This document shows positions 11,931 through 22,012 of a stretch of DNA of 64,000 nucleotides, piece by piece. The translations under genes and the position numbers were made by a program. Location of the stretch: the NCBI GenBank assembly GCA_001792895.1, contig MARA01000057.1:62001-126000 (forward strand), in the 5' to 3' direction. Below the pieces are notes generated by a model that had not been told where the DNA came from, did not search any database, and was given only the letters and a program-made list of their open reading frames with translations. This DNA is from Lentinus brumalis. Taxonomy: Eukaryota > Basidiomycota > Agaricomycetes > Polyporales > Polyporaceae. Position 1 is the first letter of the stretch; the number at the start of each line of letters is the position of its first letter.

Positions 11931-13017
11931 CCAGACTCGAGCGGTGAATCCATCGCATCCGCAACCACTGGACGACTGTCGCACGGTCACGGCTGCGCGG
12001 GGTCTGAGCCGGAGGGCCCCGTGATTAGTGACTTACACAGTCCACTGGACAATCCCCTGCAGGCGCCTCGGGCATCATGGAGACCGCCTTGAATGCGGCC
12101 CTCGTGACTACGTCAAACTCGCCCCCGGTATCTACAGCCATGCGGCGTGGCAAACGAAAGCGCACAGGTGCGTCCATGCAGGATTCAGTATTCGCAAGCA
12201 ACTTCCCTGATCATTCCGGTATCGGTGACAGGATCTCTCGATCAAGTTGCAGAGGCCGGTGGGAGCCCATCGGCCGGCTCTCAGGTCAGCATACGTTCCC
12301 GGCCCGGGCGTAAATCGGGCTCCCGTCGCGGTGAGTCTCTCATGCGCGTTACTTATTGGTCGGTTAGGTTCCCAGGCTGACAGATCCGTCTCAGGGAAAT
12401 GGATTTTCGACGGAGTTGTCATCACGCAGCGACCTCGATCTATGGCCTACAGACGCGCCGGAGAGTGATTCATCCAGGTTAGTTCGACGATCTGATGGCG
12501 ACTTCCATGATGTTCACCTTCGGGTCGCGACGAGAAGTACCTTATCCTGTACTGCATGCCCGGACCCACGCATCCCTGGCGCGCCGATGGTGTCTCCTTC
12601 GGACACCCGGTGTCTTCTCTCTGAATTCTTCAATGCCAGTTTACAAATACCAGCTGCGTACAGCTATCGTTGGCGGATGGGGCGGAGACTTCCTCGGTAC
12701 AAACATTGTGCAGGCTTTCGGTTGCGGTGAACATCATACACGCCCTCGGCTGCGGTGAAGATCATGCACGCCCTCGGTTGCGGTGAAGATCATGCAGCCT
12801 CTCGCATAGGATTGGCTTGATCTGGTCATCTTAACCCAAGCATACGATGACATAGCAAATCCATCAGGCATCCGGGCCTCGTTACCATGGCCGTGACCAG
12901 TCGCCCAAGTGGTCAGTTCGCTCAGCATCGGCAGCACTATGTGATTACCCGGGGTGTTCAGTCCTAATGGGCGAGCGTGCCGCCATTTGAACCCTGCAGG
13001 TCGGACGGCACGGTGCC
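11931..13017. other. Spacer between tandem paralogues with possible gene fragments
   Basis: Short frames near 12077-12280 and 12410-12480 on the + strand have plausible protein-like composition, including a run of basic residues and an acidic DLDLWPTDAPESDS segment. No start, splice or stop set could be made consistent. They may be remnants of another duplicated unit. A short tandem repeat lies at 12719-12797. Confidence 0.3.
12719..12797. repeat. 28-bp tandem repeat, about 2.8 copies
   Basis: Units at 12719-12746, 12747-12774 and 12775-12797 share the core GGTTGCGGTGAAGATCATGC with one to three changes. The last unit is partial. Confidence 0.8.
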
Positions 13018-13906
13018 ATGCTGACCTCGAACCGCTCACAGTCCGAACCTCCACGACTCTTTCCGACAGTCGTCGCAAGTACTGCAACGAGGAGCTCATC
13101 CCTCGTTCCATTGCTCCCCGACCCTCACCCGCCACCGTCGACAATTATTCGCTATCCTCGTTGGCTCTCGCCAAGAACCGTCAAGTACGTGATCGTCCTT
13201 CCTGGGGCCGTCCCGCACCGATCTAACTCTGAGACGCATGGCACGTAGACGCGCAGTGCGTTATGTGGAAGTTGCGTGCGTGGAGGACGGGATCTTCTCT
13301 ATCAGCTATTTACCCCTGGCAACATGTTCGTGGCCGAGCTCCGGGCACGCATTGCAGTTTGGGAGTCGAGATGTCCGCATTGTTGCCGTCGGCCAGGTCG
13401 TCAGAACAGAATACAACCTGGAGATTGACGATGAACCTATGTTCTTCAGCCTCGAAGTGCTTCTAACGAGACATGCGGAGAACAAGACAGTGCAGACGAT
13501 TATGCAGTACTGGGGTCATGCAGGTGAGCACGTCGCGCAGCTGCTTCTTTCGCACCCGCTCACGTTAGCCCACCATGCAGCTCCATTGCCGTTGTACTTC
13601 AAGGCTTGCAGTCGACCTGAGGCGAATACACCTACGGTATGTGCTTCTACGTTTTTGCCAGCGCGGGCCGCTCATGCGCGAACAACCTAGACACTGAAGG
13701 GAGATATTTTTCTGTCGTTGAAGCGCATAGGTCGGCTCTCTGAGCCGATCAGTTTCGAGGATGTTCGTACGTGGGACTTCATTCGGGTTGAATGTACAGT
13801 GCGCGGGCTCCGAGAGAGTTCCATCTGGTTTCAGATTGAACGTCTCGATGTTCTAGCTCGTTATCCGTGCCCGCTGCCGGCCGAGCACGAGCTGCAATAC
13901 CCATAG
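13018..13906 (+). CDS. Tandem paralogue copy B, unknown family
   Basis: Four exons join in phase: 13018-13184, 13249-13523, 13581-13636 and 13691-13906. The introns are 64, 57 and 54 nt and the protein is about 237 residues. The first exon is Pro/Ser-rich and its ATG at 13018 is the first in frame, so the start is less sure than the rest. The core has alternating hydrophobic strands (VRIVAVGQVV, FFSLEVLL), then 'LPLYFKAC', then the end motif 'FIRVECTVRGLRESSIWFQI'. This reads as a small beta-rich domain. Copy A lies upstream with the same intron positions but a broken frame, so this is the likely functional copy. No known domain was recognised. Confidence 0.6.
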
Positions 13907-14176
13907 AATCGTAGCTTTGCTGGTTGAAATGACGACTACATCTGCATGCCCCACGCCCCGTCATCCAAGCCCATCTGTGGTGGTTGTGTACACGCACTTC
14001 CGGTCGGTGAGTATCCGGCTACCCCAGCGTGCTTGAACATGTCACATGTGCTGTGCGGCTTGAATCGCCCTTATCAATATAAGACCGTCGTCTCCCTCTG
14101 ATCAATCAGCATCGTGACGACGATTATCGTCCCCCGGTCGGGTGCAGTCTCCAGTGCAGGTGCTATTCAGAATCAT

Positions 14177-14205
14177 TACTAGCGTGTCCCCAGATCTTGC
14201 ACAGG
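14177..14205 (+). repeat. Left terminal inverted repeat plus TA
   Basis: Begins TACTAGCGTGTCCCCAGATC and continues to ACAGG at 14205. It is the exact reverse complement of 17763-17791 over 29 bases including the outer TA. Confidence 0.95.
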
Positions 14206-17200
14206 AAAGACGCGTCGGGCGATATCTCGGTCCCCTGCCCTTCGATTCTCTTGGTGTTTTTGCAGGACGGTTGGCACTGGTCTCGCGCACCTATGTGTGA
14301 ATTTTGGTGGCGAACGGATGAGAGGAAGGGTAAGGATCTGGGGGACAGTAGTTTGACCCCAGTACTTGCACACAGCCGCCCTGCGGATGTCACGCAGGGT
14401 CACGATGCCGAGCGATGCCGATTCAATCTCCGACAGGCAGGGACAGCGCTCACGATGCTCGTCTCGTCGCCCTCTCGCACAAGTAACTATGTCAGTCCGA
14501 AGTTCAATGTATTATAAGGTGAACACTCTAGCGTATGCAGAAGTGAACAGGGCAGTAATAGTCCGAGGTATAGCATTATTTACAGGGGAATAGAAACGAT
14601 TACTTATCAGGTGACAAGTATGTAGTTAAAGTGGATTAGCGAACCTTGACCAACAGTCAGACCACGGTGGTCGCGAAGATATGCAAGAACGTGAATGCTA
14701 TGGGTTATAAGGGGTTGGGTAGGGTATTCGAAGCAAACGGAGTAGGAGGGAGATCGCGCAGGACATTGGGAGTGGGTGAACTGAGGGAGGGATCATGACC
14801 AGAAGCAGTACCAGCAGAAAGACTACTTGGGCCAAAGGAGTACGAAAACGGGCTGAATGAGAAGTCGGGGGAGTAGCCAGGGATGTGCATGAGCCAAGGA
14901 GAGGCAGAGAATGTCGAGCTGCCAGCCTGAGGGGACCGGAAAGGAGTCATGGGGTGGGGTAGGAGCGGCACTGTGGTGTGAGAGAATGGAAGCGGTGGTG
15001 GTGACGTTTCCAGTCGAACACGCTGGGAAGGTGGGGGAGTGTTCTCATCACGGATCTCCGAGGGGAGGGGACGCTTCTGGGCGTGCGCAAGACCGTTGGT
15101 CGCGGTGTACAAGGGGGCAAAGCGAGGGTTGGTGGAGAGGACTGCAGCCTTGAGTTCCAAGTGGTTGATGATCGTGGCAGCGAGCTCGGCGTTGGTGCCA
15201 GTCAGAGGAAGGCCAAGCGCGAGAGCAATGGTCTTCAGATCCTCCTTGTTCTTGCGCTTGATGGCGCCAGAGAAGACATGGGAGTCGTCGGCAGCAATGA
15301 GCTCGCGTTCGACACGGCGGGCTTCTTCTTCGGCCTCCTTCCTTGCCTGCTCATCCGCCTTCCTTTTGGCCTCCGCTGCACGCTCAGCCTCTTCCTGCTC
15401 AAACTGCTGTGACCCCTCACCCATCGTGATGCAGCGAGCCGTCGTGCGAAGAGCGCGTCTCTTCTTCCGCTTCGAATTCTTGAGGTTCAGTTGTTTGACA
15501 AGGCCACCAATGTGCCATTGCGCGATCGCGGCGTGCGCCTTCGCATGGGAGCTCTGCACTGCAAGAACCTCGTTCTCTGCACGCAGTCGCGCGTTCTCTT
15601 CACGAAGAGCTTCCAGTTCGAGATCATGATCGGAGCGGCGGTGGCGGGCAGTCCGGGCGGGCCGGGCAGTCGTCCGGGCAGAATGTCTGCTGTCTTCATG
15701 GTGGTCCGCCGCCCCTGTGTCTTGCAAGGCTTCTTCGTTGTCGCCCTCCAGGTCGTCAGCGGGTTCGCTGGGAGCAGGTGAGTCTCCGAAGAGGCTGTGC
15801 CAGCCTTCAAAGTCGTCCTCATCCTCCCGGGAGTCACCGTGAGACTCACTGTCTGACTCGTCATCGTCCTCTTGAGGAGCAGGAACCACACAGGCGACAA
15901 TGGGGGCGATGGGATCATCGGTGAGGAGGGTGCGGTCGCCGTCAGTGGGAAAGGAAGGTGGGACGTGAGTTTGTGTGGAAGTGACAAAGCTGGGTGCGAA
16001 CTCGGACGGATGGAAGACATCCGCACTCCAGGTCTCCGATGTGATTCCAGAGCGGTACCATGCCTTCTTGATAAGGGTACGGGTAAAGACCTTGCTCCGC
16101 ACACGCATGTACTCGCGGATCAGATCCCCGCGCTCCATCTCCTCCCCGCGCGACTTGACATAGTACTCTCCACAGTGTTTGAGATAAGCGTGCTGGAGTG
16201 GGCCGAAAATCCCCACATCGAGAGGCTGGAGGCGGTGTGTTGTGTGTGGAGGGAGCAGGAAGAGATGGATGTTGTTGTCAATCGCGAGCTGCCGCATCTC
16301 AGGGGTGATGTGGGAGTTGTGACCATCGAGAATGAGGAGGATCGGGGCATCGGACTCGCGCCGAGCATTCGCCTGCGGGATGAAGCACTTGCGGAACCAT
16401 TCTGTGCAAAGGAATTCATCGGTCCAACCGTTGGGAGACATCGCAACCCTGAGAGCTCTTTTATGTCAGCATTTCTTCCGACAAAGGTGGCGCAAACCGA
16501 CGTACGTGATTCGCGGATCCACATCTCGAAACCAGTCCCCGTCGAACTCCTTCCCAGAGAAAATGAAGCCGGGCATGATGTTCCCCCCATCTGCACTCAC
16601 ACACTCAATGATGGTGACGAGCTCGAGGTTCGCGCTGCGCAGCTTATAATTGGTGCGACGCCCACGACGTACAAAATACTTGATGTTTTGTACTTTACGC
16701 CCTCCGCCTCTCTGAATTCCCTTCTCGTCCATGTTGTAGACGTGGCTCCAGGGAATGTTGCACTCTTTGATCACAGCCTCGAGCTTCTTGAAGTGATCGT
16801 TGACGTTCGCGCGGTTGAACGCCTGCGCGCGCAGGGGGTCCATCCCAGACGTCTTCCCAAGCTTGATATGGGGATGGCGCTTGAGGAATCGGTAGATCCA
16901 CTTGACGTTCGGAGGCTGCGGTGCGCCAGAGATTCGCTGGACAAGGTCCAAGGCAGTGCGCTTGTCGACGGGCAGGCAGGTGTCCTGGAGGTGTTCGATC
17001 CAGTCGCAGAGCGCGTCCTCTTCCTCGGGCGAGAGGAGCTGCTGCTTGCTGTGGCTTTGGCTTCTAGACGAGCATAAGCCTTGATAGCGAGCGCGTAGCG
17101 TTGTCCATGGAATGTCGAATTGCGCGGCGATCGAGCGGTATGTCTCGCCGCTCTCGTGGTATGCGGCATATGCCTCGCAGGCCGCAGCGAGAGTCTCTTC

Positions 17201-17789
17201 TGTGTACTTGCGCGTGGCCCTTCGACTGCGACGCGGAGCACCCTTAAGAGGACGCCGAACTGTCTTGGACTTGACCATGGGAGCGAGCTGGACTGAGAAG
17301 GAAGAGAGAAGACACCAGGGAGAAGGCGCGAGGAAGACACGGTGGTTGGGATTCGGACGCGCAGTGTCGTCATTGTTGAACGCGCACGCGATTCAAACTC
17401 CGACCGTCCGACATGTGGCTGAATGTCACGCTCGCACACCTTCCCTCTGTCCACGTCTTTCTGAAGCACACCGACGCTCGGAAAATTATGGCAGATCTTC
17501 ATTGGACATTATACACTACGTCTGAGAAGTCTCGACAAGAGAACCGGAGAAACGAGCTCGGGACAAGGCAACCTACGGTGATCTTGAGGTAGGTCAACGT
17601 ATAGATTCACGCACAGAGTGAGCAAATCCCATCGTACTCACACCGCGTTTTCTGCGGTATGTTCTGCAGATGCTAGGCTATCTACACAGGTATGTTTGAC
17701 GTTTTATCGTTAGGAACTGAGGAGGCTAGAGCCGCTTGTACAAGATCTGGGGTCACCGGGCGCCTGTGCAAGATCTGGGGACACGCTAG
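14179..17789 (-). mobile_element. pogo/Fot1-like DNA transposon, apparently complete
   Basis: A 3,611-bp element bounded by perfect inverted repeats and flanked by TA on both sides. This is the target-site duplication expected for the Tc1/mariner/pogo superfamily. It contains one two-exon transposase on the minus strand, whose three catalytic aspartates are in place. Subterminal sequences repeat the terminal motif in degenerate form: near 14354-14374 (TTGACCCCAGTACTTGCACA) and near 17739-17758 (GTACAAGATCTGGGGTCACC). They sit in inverted orientation and may be accessory transposase sites. Perfect ends and an open transposase suggest recent insertion. The element has landed in the last codons of the gene at 17710-18818. 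Confidence 0.9.
14705..17278 (-). CDS. pogo-family transposase (HTH_psq, CENP-B HTH, DDE_1)
   Basis: Two exons on the complement, 16506-17278 and 14705-16448, are separated by a 57-nt intron (16449-16505). They join in phase to give about 838 residues. Domains in order are a basic N-terminus, a psq-type helix-turn-helix (about 25-68), a CENP-B-type DNA-binding domain (about 80-165) and a DDE_1 catalytic core. The catalytic aspartates are visible as D184 (YNMDEKG), D299 (LILDGHNSH) and D335 (QPLDVG), a DD35D spacing usual for pogo. The C-terminal half has acidic stretches, a KRKKRR basic patch and a Glu/Lys/Arg-rich coiled coil. Members of this family cut and paste DNA at TA sites in the nucleus. 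There is no visible inactivating change. Confidence 0.9.
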
Positions 17790-18818
17790 TACATCTTACA
17801 GATATTGTGCCCCCGCAGTGCTGGATATGATGTGTGCGATCGCGAGGGAAACGCTTTATGGGCACGCCATAGCTAACGGCGATTAAGTCGGCCCCATGCA
17901 TAAGGGTCCTCACGAAGCTGGCATTCCCAAACCTCCGACTGTGGTGAACGTACATAGGCTCAGTGCGACGGAAATAGTCTTCAATGTCTTGTGTGCTCAC
18001 CGGTAAGATTGCTCGTGCATGCTCCAAGACCCGGCAGGCCGCCTCGTCCCCAGGTCGGTTGCCGGGGTCGGTCTGCGCGACGATGACCTCCCACAGCGAT
18101 GACCAGAGCTCGCTCATGGGCTGCGCGTGATCCTCGGGGTGAGCTTGCGTGAACCAGGTGCAGATCTGCCCGAATTGGTGGAACATTCGCTCTGCATCGT
18201 CGCTCAGAGCCCAATTGGTGAGTTCCAGTTCTCCTGGCATAGCCGGCCACCCTTCGGCGTCGCCGAAGTTACTCGGGAATGGCAGCTGATGATATATCAG
18301 TACCTCACATTGTTTGCGTAATAGCTCAGTTGGTATCGGGATACTCACCAGCACTTCGTTCATGTAGTCCCACCCGATGCGCGCCACTGAGTGCCCTGCC
18401 AGGCGGACTGCAACCTGGACACCGTCGGCCTGCCCATCTGATTGCGCCCGAACCAAGCTTAGCACCCCCAGCTCCCGCTCCTCAACTACGCCCCAATCCC
18501 CTCCCACAGGAGCACCCCATACATCCGGCTCCTCGTCCCACCTGGCGCCGTTCTCTAGTTCCTGCTCGGTAGGACCGTCCATCCCCATGCAGTGCTGCCC
18601 GGACGCCATTGCTCAACACCGGGAGTCAAGGGCCGTAAGCCCAGCTGCTCCCGTGCCAGGGAGCTGAGCGGTTCGTCGATGCTCATTTGATTGAGGACCT
18701 CGTTGAGTGTTTCGGGGTCGGGGTCCGGCTCAGCGGGCACGGAGGTCGTGACCGCGCGGCGGCGGCCCCAAAGGAAATCCGAATCGTGTGGCACTTCGGC
18801 GTAGGTGGGACGATACAT
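17710..18818 (-). CDS. Uncharacterised gene whose 3' end is replaced by the transposon
   Basis: Minus-strand gene, probably starting at the ATG complementary to 18816-18818 and running down into the transposon's right repeat. The first exon has an acidic 'PEPDPDPETLNEVLNQM' type helix. It must change frame near 18600-18640 through an intron I could not place exactly. Two further introns are likely (GTGAGT...CATCAG near 18287-18350 and GTGAGC...CACCACAG near 17940-18003), both 63 nt and in frame. The last coding residues before the insertion are 'GGTISVRC'. Beyond base 17791 the frame is encoded by transposon DNA and stops at 17710. Removing the element and one TA predicts only four more residues before a stop, so the insertion swaps a short tail for a longer one. 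The family is not recognised. Confidence 0.5.
17763..17791 (-). repeat. Right terminal inverted repeat plus TA
   Basis: Exact reverse complement of 14177-14205 over 29 bases. The outer TA forms the presumed target-site duplication. Confidence 0.95.
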
Positions 18819-18899
18819 TATGAATGACGGTGGAGGGGGAGACAGCGACCGGGCAGCGAGGGCGGGGATTGAAGTACAACGCACAAAGACACGGCGCCT

Positions 18900-21000
18900 G
18901 AAAATCGGGACTGGCCGTGCGAGCCTCAGTCATGATAACGCTCTTAGTGACCTCCGGGTACAACATCGCTGTCGGCGGTCAAGTATCGCTGGGCTCCGAT
19001 GTGCTCCTTTGACCCAAAGTCAGCGGACGACCTCTCACCGACCGTGTCTGCTGTCCTGAGGGCCACACCAATGCGCGGTGTGAGTCGTCCTCAGGTATGA
19101 TGTGCCACCAGGCTATCACACATCACTACGGCGCACTCGTACCGCGCACTGCCACTTGCAAGGACCAAGGGACGATGCTTTGCGCTCGGCCTTCGCCCCC
19201 TCAATGGTCTGGCCTGGGTGCGAGCCATGCTCGCCCTGAAGGCATTGATTGTGAAGCGGGATCATGGCGGCGTGTAGGGGCCGTCAGTCATGAGCAATGC
19301 GGCGCGTTCGGGACGTGCGGCCAGCCGCGAGTCTCGCAAGCGCGTGGCGAGCTCGGGAGAAGTGGTTGGAACAGGCAGTAAGGAACACTCTTGGCGAATG
19401 TGGGGCGAACGGGTGTCCACGGCGGCAGCAATATCATATATGTCGCTTGCGCAAACAGTGCGTGATCCAACAGCCGTGCTTGTCAAGTAGATCCGTAGCA
19501 TGCATCTGTCACTCGATCAGCGTCTTGTAATCAGTCTTGTGACAATCTGCAGACATACCTACAGTGATGCGTGTCAGGAAGTGTAGAGATTGGACGTTTC
19601 AAGATATCTTACGTGATGTGGGTCCCCGAAATCACGTAAATCCTCACACCGTCGCTGGCACCAGGTTCAGGAGTACGATCAGCGCGCATAGGCAACGTAC
19701 GGCATGAGCATTACTTCGCTACTGCACGCACAGATCGTCCCAGGCACTATCGGGCCGTGGGGGTAGGGCACAAATTCAGGTTACCACATGCATGTCCGCC
19801 AGCGAGGTCGGAGGTACGACAGTGACGCCCACACTGGATGCACCACGGTTGGAGAAGGCCGGCGCAACAAACAGCATGAGGCCGCCCCCGGCACATGGAG
19901 CGACAGCCCTAGCGCTGACACCGTATGAGCTGCGGTCGGGAGGGGTGGCAGGGACGCCGGTGGTTGGGAGGGGGGTGCCACCGCCGCAAACATGTTCGCT
20001 CTGCCCTTGAAGTCACAACCTGCGTTCTCGTAGTGAGTCCTAATGCGAACAGAAATGCCGGGAATGACTTGCCTGCTTGCCCGCGGCTATCGAGTGACGG
20101 CGCGCTGGGTGCCAAACCTGGCCCTTGTGCTATGAATGTGGATGTGAGCCTGGGGCGGGAGATGCTCGGCCGCGGATATAACGACGTACTCAACGGTGCG
20201 ACTGAGCTGGAAGTGTTCAGCCCATTGAGCCAGTCCGCGTCAAGTCGTGTGGACGAATGTTCAGTGTGCATTCTAAGTGGGGAGCGAGGTCGAAGTGGCT
20301 GCTGTCTTGAGCTGCCAAGTCGCTGCGGATGCGGAGAGGGCTATGGTGCTTCGTGGAATTGTCCTTGTCGAGTGTCCGTGTGGCCATGCCCGGGCATTGC
20401 ACTTTGTGTCGTCAGGACCAATGTCATCCCCGGCACAAAGATGCCCCGCCCTAGCCGTCAACCCTACGTACCGATGACAATCACAGTCGTCGCCCGATCA
20501 AGCGGTGATTCATGTAGAGGCACCGGCAACCGCGTCATTTATCAGCGACGTGCTAACTGAGCCTCAGCCTTGACACTCAGCGGCCAGCCAATGTTTACAT
20601 TAGCGGTCGGACTGGGACATGAGCAGGCGAGCACGCACCAACAATGAGTACCGGGCTGAAGGTGGCTCCTCGCATGACTGTACTCCGTATCCGCACGCAG
20701 GCGAACAGGCTTCGAGAGGCTTCGAGATGTGAGCCACGCGCCTATGCGCCCGCGTGACCACGCGCGCAGGCTGTGCTGAAGTTGGCAGGTACGCTGACGC
20801 TCGCTCCTCAAGAGTCAATGTCCTCAAGACATTGAAACATGTGGGTGCCGAGCTGAACAACCTCCGCGGATGGCAAGGTACCCAGTGCATGACGAGGAAC
20901 ATGAGAGCGAGCGACGTGCTGAGAGACGTGCGGCCGTCACCACGAGATGACAGAAAACTACTACGACTTCTTTGTCGATGAGATGTTCAGTATCTATATC
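18900..21000. other. Region without a supported gene
   Basis: About 2.1 kb. Small frames on both strands are short, mutually overlapping and compositionally unremarkable. No repeats or RNA genes were recognised. Confidence 0.4.
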
Positions 21001-21084
21001 AGCTACCGTGACAGGTCCTCCGTACTCGTGGCTTGCGCCCTCGTCTGGTAGCCGTTGAAGAGCTCCCGGTCCCCCTGGAATATA

Positions 21085-21847
21085 TCATAGCTTACTCGCT
21101 CTGCCTCCCAATCCCATTTCGTCTGTCTCTTCGCCTCGCAAATCATTCCAGACTTCGTCCGAGTCCGCGTCGTCCGAATCCGCGTCGCCCGAGTCCGCGT
21201 CGCCCGAGTCCGCGTCGCCCGAGTCCGCGTCGCCCGAGTACACGTGGTCCGAGTGCCCGTGGCCCGACTGCGAGTCGTCCGAGTCCGAGCTGTTTCCTCC
21301 GCAGGATTCGGAGTCGTCTGACACATGGGGTGTCAGACGACTCCGTATACAAGTCTATGGACGTTGGGCTGGCAGGCAGTCCCCTGCTGAGGAGCGTGTC
21401 CCTCGCCGCTGTCCACGCCTGCTGGAGAGCAGCTCGAATAGCGTCGTCTTCTTCCTCCGGGGTCCACAAGGGTCTGCCAGCCCCGGCTATGAGTGACGGT
21501 CGCCTAGGTTAGTACACACGTTCTATGTCAGTGTACCAAGATGACGGTACCACACCAGTATACCCGTCAGTGTCAGGCAGATCTTGAAGCCGGTCCTTGA
21601 CCCAGATGAACGTATCTCCGGCTTCTATAGGTTTGAAGATGAACCAGGCGATTGTTTGCTCATCGCCCACTCCGAAAGGTTCGAATATGAGCGAGCCATC
21701 TGTGCCTTGGGAAAGCAAGACGTCGTATTCCTGAGGAGCACAACCTTCCTGCATATAGCCTGGGGTAAAGCAACGTCGGAGATCGCCTTTGACACCGTAC
21801 GTACTGACCTCAACGTACGCGATGATGTGAACTGTACGGGAGGACAT
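21085..21847 (-). CDS. Acidic Asp/Ser/Gly-repeat protein, unknown family
   Basis: A minus-strand gene assembled from coding-like segments. It starts at the ATG complementary to 21845-21847. A likely intron with GTCAGT...GCAG ends lies near 21765-21830. A globular-looking segment follows ('DGSLIFEPFGVGDEQTIAWF', 'GDTFIWVKDRLQDLPD'), then a helical Glu-rich segment near 21370-21470. The last segment is dominated by Ser-Gly-Asp-Ala-Asp repeats and ends at 21085. The joins near 21490-21510 and 21325 are not resolved. The second coincides with a 15-bp hairpin where the frame must shift. It may be a real gene with unusual exons or a decaying one. The function is unknown. Confidence 0.4.
21166..21238. 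repeat. 15-bp coding minisatellite
   Basis: About five units of CGCGTCGCCCGAGTC, read on the minus strand as Asp-Ser-Gly-Asp-Ala. The 15-nt period keeps the frame. Confidence 0.85.
21310..21344. repeat. Perfect hairpin, 15-bp stem and 5-nt loop
   Basis: GGAGTCGTCTGACAC at 21310-21324 is the exact reverse complement of 21330-21344, with ATGGG between. Confidence 0.9.
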
Positions 21848-22012
21848 GGGGACATTCGTGAGTGTAGTATCATCCGCCTCTGTTACCTATATCTCTCACC
21901 TTGTCTCATCGATAAGCGATGGTCGAGGCCGTTTCAGGAGTGCTGGAGTTGCCGGTGAACGGATACTAGACGTCATAAGCCTATCAAATGCATTGCTACC
22001 ACATCCGACTTT

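Noticed and set aside
21670..21690. GGTTCGA-type T-loop match suggesting a tRNA
   Set aside because: No acceptor stem or anticodon arm could be formed around it; similar matches at 45696 and 63022 also fail.
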